64,000 bases of DNA from Mytilus galloprovincialis (GCF_965363235.1 NC_134848.1:61280181-61344180), one strand, 5' to 3'. Shown: positions 1 through 10,050, counted from the stretch's first letter. Translations and numbers: made by a program. Notes: generated from the letters alone by a model not told the origin.

Positions 1-49
1 TCCAAGTTTGGTAATTTATTCTGTTGACCTGAAAGAAACCAAACATTTA

Positions 50-560
50 TGAGATGTCACATAACATGTTTAACCCAGCCTCATTTGTTGTGCCTGTCCC
101 AAGTCAGGTGCCTCTATCCTTTGTAAGTCTTGTATGATTTTTAATTTTAGTTCATTTATATATGTTTTGGAGTTTAGTAATAGCAAATGCAGTATGGCCT
201 CCATTATCAAATTTGTGTCTTCTGTACTATATTTTGTCTGTTTTTATTTTTATTTTTAGCCAAGGCATTGTCAGTTTATTCTTGATCTATGAGTTTGACT
301 GTCCCTCTGGTATCTTACGTCCCTCTTTCACTGAACTAATACACATTTTTGTTTAGCAGGGCCAGCTTAAGCACGCCTTCAGGTATGTGATTTTTTCTGC
401 TGTGTTGAAGACCCATTGATGGCCATCAGTATTTTTTGCTCTTTAGTTGGGTTGTTGACTCTTTGACACATTCACCATTTCCTTTCTCAATTTAATAGTG
501 TTATCTGCAGGTCACCCTTATATCTGAGAAACTTCATACCAATCAAAGAAGCAGAAAATT
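50..560 (+). repeat. Dispersed repeat, Penelope-tail type
   Basis: This stretch repeats phrases found near 22.4, 23.1, 32.6 and 61.6 kb, such as the text for 'cctgtcccaagtcagg' and 'tgtccctctggtatctt'. In two of those places it lies directly behind a Penelope-like reverse-transcriptase fragment, so it is probably the non-coding tail of such elements. The short open frame at 162-356 lies wholly inside it and is not taken as a gene. Confidence 0.6.
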
Positions 561-1072
561 AGGTCACATTGACCTACTGTAATAAGGATGCTTTATCAAC
601 CAAATATTGGACTTATGAGTGTTCCTGATAAATGTAAACAAAAAAAGAGCATCGGACTCATGAAGAGTTGTTTTCATTATTTCTATATTTTTCCAATGTA
701 ATGTTTACCGGTACATTAAAAATACCATAGTTTGACTGGTCAGCAATTATTTTATGTCTGTTGCTCAAACAAGGGAGCATTCTGCACACATTTTCTTCAA
801 TAAGAAACAAAGTTTCTATACTGCAGACAATTGCAAACAATAAAAAACAAAACATGCAGCAATTGAAGACTAAGCAACACAAACCTATCCAAAAAGTAAG
901 CATGATGTCAGGTGCTTTGGCAAAATGAGCAAATTCTGTTCTACAATTATGACACTTGTCATTTAAGAATGGCAGACACACCAACAGGTCATTAAAGTGG
1001 TTCTGATTTTACAAATTTAACATTTATGTTATTCCTATTAAAAATAACTGACTACAAAGAGAGTAAACTAAC

Positions 1073-1387
1073 CTTTGAACTTTGTATTTATGTCAAAATT
1101 TCTGTTTCTTATAAAATTTCGCCGTTTCTCTTTAGTTTTTAATTCCCTCCGTTTTTTAGCTCTAGCATTTTGGAACCATACTCTTGCCACTTGTTCACTT
1201 ATTCCAATAGAATTTGCTATTTCTATTAATGTGTCCGTGTGAGGCATTTGATCCCTTAAGAAATGAAATTTGAGTGCTTGTAATTGATACTCCCTAAACA
1301 AAGTACGTTGACCACGTCGACTATGTTTATTTTGTGTCCCTCCACTTTTAGTTTTTTCTGTGAAATCTGTTTCTGGTGAAACAAGAC
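1073..1387 (-). CDS. Homeodomain 2 exon (canonical)
   Basis: The exon has 105 codons, acceptor TATTTTACAG, donor AAAG|GTTAGT, phase 1 to 1. It contains a full homeodomain: N-terminal arm SRRGQRTLF with Arg5, helix 1 [12 protein letters not shown], helix 2 [12 protein letters not shown], and recognition helix [15 protein letters not shown] with all DNA-contact residues. The WFQNARAK form is shared by LIM-homeobox and ZFHX-class homeodomains. A basic tail follows ([14 protein letters not shown]). The shorter companion exon at 3822-4073 lacks the basic residues, so this copy probably does the DNA binding. The frame meets a stop soon after the donor, so retention of the intron would end the protein just past the homeodomain. 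Confidence 0.9.
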
Positions 1388-4300
1388 CTGTAAAATATAA
1401 AAGAACTTTTTTTTCTATTTTAAAGAATGATAAACACAGAACACATATACAAGTTAACATTTTTCACAAAGAATGCAATAAATGCACAAATAACACCACA
1501 AAAGAGTAATCAAACAAAAAACCTAATAAACATGTAAACAATCAAATAATGCAACAAACAAGTAAACAAACAAATTAACACTATTAACAATGTTAAGGTG
1601 GTACCTAACACTACAGGGAGATAACTCTGTAAAATCAGCTAAACGTTTTAATTACGTTGTGTTGTAAAAGGAATATTAAGCTTCTCAATGATCAAAATTG
1701 GTGGTTGTCAAATTGCTATATAACCAGTGTAATTTTTCTGACAAAACGGTTGGTTCAAATCTTTTTTAAATTTTTATATTTTTGTTAAAGTGTCAAAGTA
1801 AATACATACTTTGACAAAATTTTATGAAAATTAAATGAGCCAAATTAATTTTAGTGAAAGTGTTGGGTACCACCTTAAGTAATCTTACAGCATTGATGAA
1901 TAACAAATTAATAATTATGTCTCTCTCATCATTTCTCATATCAAATGTATCATGTATATCTTTTATATTCATTTGAAAAAATTTACTGTTTCCAATAGCA
2001 TAAATTGTTCTAAATAATACGGATGTTCTTATCCCAAGCAAAAAACCCTAGCCGTATTTGGCACAACCTTTTTGAACTTTTGATCCTCAGTGCTGTACAA
2101 CTTTGTACTTGTTTTGACTTTCGAACTTTTATATCTGGGCATTGGTAAGTCTTGTGTGGACGAGGTGCGTTTCTGGCGTATTGAATTTTAATCCTGATGC
2201 CTTTGGTTAGCTATTATTCATGTGTTTCTTTGTTAAATATATTCAAATACCATGTACTGTGGATTCATTTATTTTCGTGGATATCAATTCTTGTGGATTG
2301 CTGAAAACTTGCATATTCGTGGATATTTGATTTTGTGGTTTTACCAATCTCTGTATACAAACCCTATTGAACATTTGATATTCGTTGACCATTTGAATTT
2401 GTGGTTCATCTGTATCCACGAAACTCCCAAAAATTTGGTATCCAACGAATAATAATGATTCCACAGTACATGGTATATGAATACAGTGACTGCCAAACAC
2501 CTTCAAAAACAAAAAGGAGCATGTCTGATATGTGGTTTATTAGTTCTACTCATAACAGACCTGTCTCTGAATCATTTTCTTCTTCCTCAAAACTATCAGA
2601 TAATATGAGTTCATCAACCTCCATATGTAATGGTACACTGTTATCTTCATACTCTAAAGACTGGTTCACTGTTCCTACTCTAGCTTCTGTTCCCTCCATG
2701 ACTACATTTCTGCTGTGAAGGGTTTCATCACTTTCTGATACACAGCTCTGTTGATCTAAAAATTATATGGGAATTTTTGTCTACTAGTTATATGCCTGTT
2801 CCAGGATACGGTAGTTAGTTGAATCTGTTATATATGTGATTTCCATGAAAAATGAGGATATCTTATTGATGAAATTATTATACAATATTTATTTGTATGG
2901 CCAAATTAGAAGCTTGACTGACCTTACATAAAAATAAATTCTGTATGAATGTTAGAAAGATTCGTGGATTTTTTAAGCAGATTACTTTCTGAAACCAAAT
3001 CTTAAAATTTTCAAACTTTAAAGTTGTGCACCTTTTAAATCTCATGTGTATACTATAAATCTGAAAACGATTAAGACTAGTAAGGAATTCTGTAATTTTT
3101 TGGCATTAAAATTGAAATATCTTTTTCAACTCATCGGTGACCTATATTTTTTATTATCATTTTCAAATAAGATGTACTTAAACTAAACTATTGTAAAATT
3201 TGAGCGATTTCTGTAATTTAGTTCTTTTATTTCGATATTACATCTATTTCTCCTATTAGTTCAACAGAAAAAAGTACCTTTACAAAAATGTATGCTTCTT
3301 GCGAAGACAGATTGTGAGCGTAAATGAACGGTGACCCCATTTTTTATTTTATTTTTCTATTAAGTATGAAATAAAGTTCATCTATAGAAAAATATAGCAA
3401 AACCCTATATTAAGAAAAAAATATCGATTCAGACCCACAAGCCCTCTTAACAAGAAATTTGAAGGAATGATAAAATGTTCTCACAGAAATTCATTAGTTT
3501 ACTGTTAAGAAATATTGTTGATGATGTTAAGGCCAAATAAAATATATGTGTGGTTCCAGTAACCCTACCGTCTCTACTTTTTCGGCTTAAAAATAGCCTT
3601 CCCTAAAGATTTTATTGTAATTTTTCATTAAGCACTGTTAAAGTCAGAATGTTGCTCCCATAGATTCAATGTAAAAAAAAACATAAAATTAAAAAAAATC
3701 CCTACCTACCTACACTAACTTTTTTTCAGATGTAACTGGAACCACACATACTTTTTTATTTGGCCTAAGTATGACAGTTCTAGCATGCCAAACTGGGTAA
3801 TTGATGAAATTTTAAGCTAACCTAATATCTTCACTCCTTGTTGGTATGTTGCATCAGCAATGGCATTTTGGAACCAAATTACTGCAGCTTGTAAGCTGAT
3901 TCCTGCTTCCTTAGCTACATCCAATATTTTGAAGTCGAGATTTCTTCTATTTATCAAGTGTGATTCAAGTATTTCTATTTGTTTCTTAGTGAAATAGGTT
4001 TGTGATGATTCCCGTGGTGGATTTTTCTTCTGTTCAATACTTTCCTTGTGACAAAGAATTGTAGAATCAGCACCTACAAATGATGAACTAATACATGCAA
4101 TAGATTGTTTTCCTTTCACATATTCTTTCCATAAAATGCACAATGACACTATGATATTATGGATGTGTTAACAAATTAGATAACAAAGATTTCAATTAAA
4201 AGTCTTTATATTTTTATTAATATTATAAAAAAAAGCATGCAAGTAATTTATAGGTATGTGAAAATAACAAAGTTATCTCCCCTGAATGGATAAATTATAC

Positions 4301-7300
4301 CTTCTGCTACACTATCTGATGATACAAATTCCATAACTTTTTTATACAGTGGTACATTATCCTTTGACTCTGTAGACAAACTGCATACATCTTTCTTTGC
4401 TTTTGTCTCATTCTGATGACTGCCATATAATATTCTACAAGTGCTGAAGAAAAAATATAAATACCAATGTATTACACTTAATAATGTATGTAAAACATCT
4501 TATTTTTTGGTTGCTACACCAATGTCCCAGGTTAATTCAGAGCTTTCTAACTAGTTTAACTCACCACTTTCTGTATGTGCCTGTCCCAAATCATGAGCCT
4601 GTAATTTAGTGGTTGTCGTTTGTTTGTGTTTATCATTTATATTTATTTTTCAATATTCTGTACATAAAATAGGCCATTAGTGTTCCCGATTGAAATGTTT
4701 TACAATTGTCATTTCCATGTATTTCATAGCTGATAATGCATTATGGGCTTTGCTGATTGTTGACGGCAGTATGGTGACCTAAAGTTGTTAGTTTTTGAGT
4801 CGTTATGTCTCTTGTAAAAAATTTTAAATCTAACAATTTTTTTTTATATGTTTTAATAATGGAAGTAACTAATTCTGTCAAAACATGTGATTTATTAATT
4901 GTATGGAGGATATTTTCATATTAGATTTTTTCAACATTTGTGTGTATATCTATCAAAGAGAAAAGTTTACGTTTAGGACCAACAAGAAAACTCAGAAAAA
5001 GGGACAACCTTGAAACCAATTACTGGTTTTAAACCTCTTTCTGAGTAGTAACTGTACATAACATATATGTCAAAAACAAACCTATCTACAATTTGTACAT
5101 CTCCAGCTGGCATTGATGGTTCATACATATTTTCAGGACTTGAAAATGTGTTGCTCCTTGCTTTCATCAACTCTGTTCTTGCATTTATAATTTCAGGACT
5201 TGTAATTGTGCTGTTCAATGCCCCTGGTCTTGCATGCATCATGTAAGGACTCTTTATTGTGCCGCCCAATGCCCCTGTTAGCTCTGGATGTACATGTGTA
5301 ATTTCAGAAGGTGTAACTGATTTGTTCCATGTTCCAGCAGCTTCAAGTTTAACAGGGATAATTTCAGAATCTCCAACAGTTGAACTGTTAAAAGTCCCTG
5401 CCAGATCTGGCCTTTCAAATGTAATTTTAGGATTTAAACCTATTCTGTTCCAAGTTTGTGCCAGGTCTGGTCTTACTTGTGAAAACTCATTATATGTAAC
5501 TACACTGTTCCATGTTCCTGCAAGCTCTGGTGTTACATTCGTAGTTTTAGGACTTAAAATAGTGCTGTTCCACGCTTCATCGACTTCTAGTTTTACAGGG
5601 GTAATAGCAGGACCTGTAACCATATTGTTTAATGTTGTTGTCAGCTCTGGTGTTACATGTGTAACTTCAGGACTTAAAACTTTTCTGTTCCATGCTTCAG
5701 CAATCTCTAGTTTTACAGGTCTAATTTCAGGACACATAATTTCTGAACCCGTGTCTGTCCTGTTATATGTTCCTTCTGATACCTGCTGCACGTCTGTAAT
5801 TCTAATATTTGAAACTGTACTGTTATTAGATTCTGTTTCTTGTTGCGACTTTTCAGTGTGGGTTTTTACTTTCTGTTAAAAAAAAAAAATACAATGTTCT
5901 GATTAAATTCCGAAAGCATTCATTCAAAAATAAATCACAACTGCATACATTTTGTACATATTTCCATTCTCAATTTTATATTAAAAATTGAGTACCCAAC
6001 AGGTTTAATACCACCAAATCATAGTAATTTACACATGGTTACATTACATAAAAGGGTAGAAACAAATATGACCTTGAACATGAGTTGCAAGAAATTGATC
6101 ATTAAGCATGTTTTAAAAGTATAAAAAACAAGGTAATCATGGTAATATAGAGAAAACCAATTGTATCATTTTCCTGAATTTGCTGGATATATCTAACCTT
6201 CATACGGATTGGGTTTTTATTGATTGATTTTAATTCTATGAGAGAATTAATAAGCTATTGCTTGTTTTTATCTTTAAGGTGGTACCCAACACCTTGAATA
6301 AAATTAATTTTGCTCGTTTAATTTGCATAAAATTTTGTTACCACAAAAATATTTACTTTGACTTTTTAAAAAAAAATAGAAAAATTTCAAAAAAATTGAA
6401 CCAATCACTTTCTTGTAAAAAAATTGGTTGGTTACATAGCAGTTTGACAAATGCTCATTTTGATCATTGAGAAGCTTAATATTTCCTTTACATTACAACT
6501 TGATTAAAATGTTTAGCTGATTTTTCAGAGTTATCTCCCTGTAGTGTAAGGTACTACCTTAAGTTACAAGGATAGTTTCTCAGCGGCATGCACTAAAAAA
6601 AAAGTACTAAAATTACTGTTGCGAAACACCTAACACTTCAGCTTTTAGATCCACAACTAAAGTTTGTTTTTACTAATTAAGCTTGTAAAAAGATATAATG
6701 AATTCTTTGCATATAAGTCTTTGTATTCTTTTTGTCAGTGTTCAATGGCATATTTATAATGCAATTAACCTGAACAATTGCATGCTAAATTTTGAATCTT
6801 CTTTGATCATAAATCTCATACCTGTACCCAGAGGGGTATGACCCCACCCCTTGAAAACAAATAAGCAGTGTTAAAGTCAACATTCTGTTTGAATAGTGAC
6901 TGTTAAAGTTAAGTTTTTGGGTCCAAATGACCCCTCTTTGGAATTTCCTGGCTACAGGCCTGAATCTTACACATACTTTTTTGCATTCTGATGACGTCAT
7001 CACATTCTTCAGTACTCCCGGTACAGAGAGACGTGTCATAGTGGTTGGAGTAGAGCAACACTTGGTAATAGTATCAATGACACTTGCCACATTAGTTTCT
7101 GTAATAGAGCGGTTAGAATAGACTTTGGATAATTTACATGTATGGCTAAGGTCCGTCATAAAAGTCATCAGAGAATCAATGTCAGCTGTCCCATCGTACC
7201 AGACAAGGTCGTCTGTCTTTACCGAATTCCTTGGAACTTGCCATAGAGCGTCATTGGATGGATCAAGTGCCTCTATATACTTTTTAAATGATTGAACAGG

Positions 7301-9955
7301 ACAATATGGGGATTCAGGAAGCTCGTAGATAACTATCTGATTTTCTTCCGATTTCATTTCATTTTCAGCTCTTCGTACAAACTGCAAATTTTCCTTTGAG
7401 TCGTTGATGATTTCAAATGAAGACTTTGTCATTTCAGACATATCTGATGTAACTTCATAGTGTCGATCAAAATGGAGTCTAACTTCAAACTGAACTTTGT
7501 TAAATAGTCCATTTGGAGTAAAAGGGTTCATGAGTTCGGACTGGTAAATCTTCTTCAAATCCCTTGCAGTGATCGGGGGGACTTTCTCTCCTTCATATTC
7601 TGTAATAAACAAATACTGTTAATTCAGAAATTTTTTAGTGCATTTATTATTGCTATCTTGTTATTTTAGACTAAAATGTGATTTTAATTTTTGTGATAGG
7701 GAGAATAATCCAGTGTAATTCATATAAATAATTTCAAAATGTAAGTTTAAATCATTGCGATTATAACCCTGTCGCATTTTTCGCAATAATAAAAACATCG
7801 CAATAATTTCTAAATTTACAGTAATAATAAACAATATGCATGGTTCTTTAAAAACATGTTATTTTAGTTATTTACTTAATGGTGCAATATTTATAGAGAT
7901 TCTTGTATTGGATCCTTTAATTTATTCAATCCAGATAGTAATACATGTATGATCGAATCTTAAACAAGTAATTAACATGATTAACTATGTAAGATTCTGT
8001 TTCTCTAATAACTACCAAATAAATTTTCATTTTTGATAATGGAAAATAACCTTAGAGCGCTTTCAACATTCTCATGATTCTGAAATTTCTACAGCATACA
8101 AATGTTACACTATATTGACCTGAGTGACTGAAGCAGACTCACCATTTGTTCTTGACTGTATACAAATATTATTTTTGTGCTGACTGAATGAACCTGAGTG
8201 ACTGAAGCGTCTTAAACAGTGTTTACACTGGTATGGCTTCTCTCCCGTATGAATTCTCATGTGTTCCTTCATATGGTGATTATGTTTAAAGCCTTGTCCA
8301 CAGGTATCACAAATGAATGGACGACAATCTGAAATATCCAATTAAAAATCAAAAATAATATGAATTGTGCTTGAATATAATCATGTTGAATTGTAAATCA
8401 GGTTGACCTACTTTTGACTGCAGGTTTCAAAAAACTAGTAAATGGTGAAAGTGGCGGCACAAAAAAAGATATATGTCATGTATTGTTAAGTAGTGATTTA
8501 GCATCCTTTCATTTTTATAAACGTGTATTTTAACATGATACACAATAAGTAAATTTCAAAACTTAAGAACTTAAATGCTTAAGAACAGAAACTAATTTTG
8601 AGACCCTACAGTCAAACACCATGTAAATCTTAATGCCACCTAAGCTTAGCTGCTGCAGGATATAAATTGTTGAGGGTTTCAGATTACAAAAACAATGCTC
8701 ACGGTCATTATTATTAAATAAGAAGATATATATGTAGTTACGATTGCCAATGAGGGAAATTTCCATCAGAGACCAAACAATGTAAATTTTAACAATTATA
8801 TGGACTTCAACAATTAGTGAAATATATAAGCTGCAAAAGAGAGGCGAAGATTCCAAAGGGATATTCAAATGCATAAGGCAGCAACCATTTGATTTTCTGG
8901 GGCGGGGGGGGGGGGCTATGGATTTTTTTTCTGGACAAACTTTTTTTTTCGCCTGCGGGGAAAAACAATCTATTTTTTTCAAGACAAGTCGAAAACAATT
9001 TTTTTCTTTCAATTTCAGCATTACACATAGTGGCAGCTGAGGGGGAAACAAATATTTTTTTTTTTCTCAGAATCAAAAACAAATTATTTTTTTCTCCAAA
9101 AACTGGAAACAAACTTTTTTTTCCAAAAAAATCCATAGCAAACCTCCCCCCCCCCCCTCCGCCATGGTTGCTGTCTAAGCTGAAACTAAACAATGCATAG
9201 CAAGCTATAAAAGACACTAACATGCATCAAATAACAAAATGTAAAACCATTCAAAAGAGAAAATAAGCAGCTTGATATAAACCAACTAACAGGCCAATAT
9301 CAATCAGGTGTCATACCACCAATTACTCCCTCAAATTTAGAATGTATGTGAAAGTAGGCCTACTCGGACAAAAAATAGTGCATTTGATGTCATTGTTCAC
9401 CTAAACTAACCAACAAATTTGCAGAAATGAAAGTTTTCTTGAAAGAGAAATATATTAAGACCATTTTAAGCCAAAATTTACCTATTAATGAGTTTGCATT
9501 AACAAATTGAGGATTAATGCGCTCCATAGTATACTAATTTAAGATTTCAAGAAAACCAGGGGTTATTTTTAGTGGTACATTTGTCCCTCCTTTCGGAAGC
9601 TCTCTTCTTTCTTATATGATTTTGAATGTATGTTGAAAATTGGCATGCAGAAATTGAAGGTGACAGCTGAACGATTCAGGATATACCTAGTTTCTATGAA
9701 GTTAAACTTAAGGTAAAATATTTAGAAAGCTGTGAAAATTGCAAAATTTGGTTGAACAGATAGGGACTTTTAATTGGTGGTATGACACCATCACTACAGT
9801 ATTTGGTTTGGACTTTAGTTTTCTATACAAAAGACTTCTGCATTTTTATCATCCCTTAAAGTTTTCTCCCTGCTACTAAAGATCTTCAAACTGACTGGAA
9901 ACTGACTAACCTGGTTCATGGGGAAAATAAAATACTTACAATTGAGGGTCTGCAT
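1073..9955 (-). CDS. Composite zinc finger / DUF3504 / double homeodomain gene (whole span, 3' end not found)
   Basis: Eight exons can be linked by GT-AG junctions of matching phase: 9955-9940 (tentative start), 8328-8143, 7599-6977, 5872-5082, 4443-4301, 4073-3822, 2755-2561 and 1387-1073. Together they give about 840 codons with no stop. Order in the protein: two C2H2 fingers, a DUF3504 domain (Crypton-derived tyrosine-recombinase fold, as in ZMYM2, QRICH1 and KCTD1-related proteins), ten 20-residue repeats, linker, homeodomain 1 (degenerate), acidic linker, homeodomain 2 (canonical). Fingers and homeodomains point to a nuclear DNA-binding regulator. The finger sequence resembles ZEB/zfh-1, which also combine fingers with a homeodomain, but I know of no ZEB with DUF3504. 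Exon 1387-1073 ends on a GT donor, so at least one exon is missing; it may lie at 1-1000 or outside the window. Each exon looks real. That they form one transcript is inferred from strand, spacing and phase. Confidence 0.75.
1593..1878. mobile_element. TTAA-type MITE, copy 1 (inverted relative to copies 2 and 3)
   Basis: The element is bounded by TTAA and carries inverted ends GGTGGTACCTAACAC and its complement GTGTTGGGTACCACC. The same roughly 287-bp sequence occurs at 6274-6562 and 11068-11357. TTAA target sites suggest a piggyBac- or Kolobok-driven non-autonomous family. It lies in the intron before homeodomain 2. Confidence 0.8.
2247..2474. mobile_element. MITE with ends ATACCATGTACTGTGGATTC
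   Basis: Inverted ends of about 22 bp close on a 180-bp body made of 'ttcgtgga' phrases. Related bodies lie at 10037-10780 and in part near 51.75 and 60.4 kb. It sits downstream of the acidic linker exon, in an intron. Confidence 0.7.
2561..2755 (-). CDS. Acidic linker exon between the two homeodomains
   Basis: The exon has 65 codons after the acceptor ATTTTTAG and before donor ACAG|GTCTGT, phase 1 to 1. It reads [17 protein letters not shown] at its start and ends with a strongly acidic stretch, [12 protein letters not shown]. No domain is recognised. Acidic linkers next to DNA-binding domains can serve activation or autoinhibition; here that is speculation. The plus-strand open frame at 2401-2718 is its shadow. 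Confidence 0.65.
3527..3768. mobile_element. MITE with ends TTAGGCCAAATAAAA
   Basis: The two ends are near-perfect inverted repeats of about 36 bp (GGCCAAATAAAA...GTGTGGTTCCAGT). The body is about 170 bp and non-coding. A half copy is visible near 44832-44870. It lies 54 bp beyond the donor of the homeodomain 1 exon. Confidence 0.75.
3822..4073 (-). CDS. Homeodomain 1 exon (degenerate recognition helix)
   Basis: The exon has 83 codons, acceptor ATTTGTAG, donor TTAG|GTTAGC, phase 1 to 1. A homeodomain fold is visible from [18 protein letters not shown] (helix 1) through [20 protein letters not shown] (turn and helix 3). Trp48, Phe49, Gln50 and Asn51 are present. The basic residues that normally follow (Arg53, then Lys/Arg at 55, 57 and 58 in WFQNxRxKxR) are replaced by [11 protein letters not shown] binding by this copy is therefore probably weak or lost, as in the divergent homeodomain of ZEB proteins. 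It lies about 1.1 kb upstream of the acidic linker exon. Confidence 0.82.
4301..4443 (-). CDS. Short linker exon between repeats and homeodomain 1
   Basis: The exon has 143 bases bounded by TTCTTCAG and G|GTATAA, phase 2 in and phase 1 out, joining both neighbours in frame. It reads [13 protein letters not shown], then a lysine-rich piece (TKAKKD), then an acidic/serine part ending SSDSVAE. No known domain is seen. It is too short for a long-ORF screen and is supported by the junction phases. Confidence 0.65.
4545..4770 (-). repeat. Dispersed repeat family A (reverse copy)
   Basis: Part of a family whose forward copies begin 'gatgtggtatgattgcc' and contain 'aatgagcaaagcccat'. Other copies are near 36.2, 39.1, 42.1, 42.9, 46.2, 50.6, 52.8 and 58.6 kb. 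No coding content was seen. It lies in the intron between the repeat exon and the short linker exon. Confidence 0.6.
5082..5872 (-). CDS. Exon of about ten 20-residue repeats with VKLE motifs
   Basis: The exon codes for 263 residues and begins [18 protein letters not shown] after an acceptor with a long pyrimidine tract (T-run then AACAG). About ten units of roughly 20 residues follow, with consensus near [20 protein letters not shown]. The core Trp-Asn and Pro-Glu-Leu or Val-Lys-Leu-Glu are best kept. Three units carry PVKLE, which fits the sumoylation consensus (hydrophobic-Lys-x-Glu). The units are diverged at both protein and DNA level, so the array is not young. The donor is AG|GTTTGT in phase 2. 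I know no domain of this type; a flexible or interaction region between the DUF3504 and homeodomain parts is an inference. The open frame on the opposite strand is a shadow of these repeats. Confidence 0.75.
6274..6562. mobile_element. TTAA-type MITE, copy 2
   Basis: Same family as 1593-1878, opposite orientation, with TTAA at both ends and inverted GGTGGTACC ends. Intronic in the zinc finger/homeodomain gene. Confidence 0.8.
6977..7599 (-). CDS. DUF3504 exon (Crypton-derived recombinase fold, predicted inactive)
   Basis: The exon codes for about 207 residues after the acceptor TTATTACAG. It carries the DUF3504 landmarks in order: an [10 protein letters not shown] start, [18 protein letters not shown] (N-terminal helix block), [17 protein letters not shown] (family CPVxxFKKY), [13 protein letters not shown] (family VWY), and [16 protein letters not shown] (family LSKxYTNHxIRxT). 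Tyrosine recombinases need the His and Arg of the NHxxR-type box. Here the corresponding residues are Arg and Thr, and the later GH box and nucleophilic Tyr are not recognisable, so catalysis is unlikely. The fold probably survives as a protein- or DNA-binding module. Two in-phase donors compete (GTATGT after 6977, GTAAGA after 6971). The reading frame is intact, unlike a decaying transposon, and it sits in phase between flanking exons of the same strand. Confidence 0.78.
7614..7823. mobile_element. MITE with ends TACTGTTAATTCAGAAATT
   Basis: Inverted ends match those of 41598-41811 and of the interrupted copy at 46126-47033 (family end ACTGTAAATTCAGAAATTATT). It stops 15 bases before the acceptor of the DUF3504 exon, leaving only the TTTGTTTATTACAG tract as host sequence. 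Confidence 0.7.
8143..8328 (-). CDS. Zinc-finger exon, two C2H2 fingers of ZEB/zfh-1 type
   Basis: The exon codes for 62 residues (186 bases, phase 1 at both ends). The acceptor is a TTTCAG and the donor is ATG|GTGAGT. Finger 1 reads C-x2-C-x12-H-x3-H around [10 protein letters not shown] and HMKEHMRIH. The standard linker TGEKPY follows, then finger 2 with QCKHC and [10 protein letters not shown]. The block SHSGS(F/Y)SQH and the KHxHHxxEH core are hallmarks of ZEB1/ZEB2/zfh-1 fingers. The second finger ends in H-x4-C (HKNNIC), the C2HC variant also seen at the end of the ZEB N-terminal cluster. Such fingers bind E-box-like DNA in ZEB proteins; the target here is unknown. Confidence 0.88.
8877..9175. 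mobile_element. TAA-flanked MITE with ends GGCAGCAACCAT
   Basis: TAA flanks both ends (8874-8876 and 9176-9178). The ends are inverted (GGCAGCAACCAT and ATGGTTGCTGTC), each followed by a G/C homopolymer. Inside is an array of 'aacaaactttttt'-like phrases. A 3-bp TWA duplication suggests PIF/Harbinger mobilisation. Open frames on both strands here are low-complexity artefacts. Confidence 0.72.
9307..9789. mobile_element. TIR element with ends GGTGTCATACCACCAATTA and 4-bp duplication
   Basis: A 19-bp perfect inverted repeat bounds 483 bp, with ATCA on both sides (9303-9306 and 9790-9793). No coding frame was seen, so it is non-autonomous. The superfamily is not clear from a 4-bp duplication alone. 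Confidence 0.72.
9940..9955 (-). CDS. Possible first coding exon (MQTLN) of the zinc finger/homeodomain gene
   Basis: An ATG at 9955 is followed by 16 coding bases and a strong donor (GTAAGT at 9939). It ends in phase 1, which is what the zinc-finger exon at 8328 needs, and would give MQTLN-Y-CRPFIC. The frame is also open upstream, so this could instead be the end of a longer exon, although no acceptor was seen. A cDNA would decide. Confidence 0.3.
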
Positions 9956-10050
9956 GGGTTTTACAGAATAGAGAATGTGCAAAACAATTGACAGCCGGAA
10001 GGTTTTTAAACAAGATCAATTTTACCTTTATTTATATACTGTGAATTCAT

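Noticed and set aside
658-984. Minus-strand frame as the last exon of the zinc finger/homeodomain gene
   Set aside because: The visible acceptor gives the wrong phase for the preceding exon, and the phase-1 reading meets a stop at once. The frame is mostly hydrophobic low-complexity sequence.
5259-5879. 206-codon plus-strand frame
   Set aside because: It is the antisense of the 20-residue repeat exon. The minus strand has the splice sites and phase fit.
8563-9223. Several overlapping frames on both strands near 8.6-9.2 kb
   Set aside because: They lie in the A/T- and G/C-run interior of a TAA-flanked MITE and have no protein-like composition.
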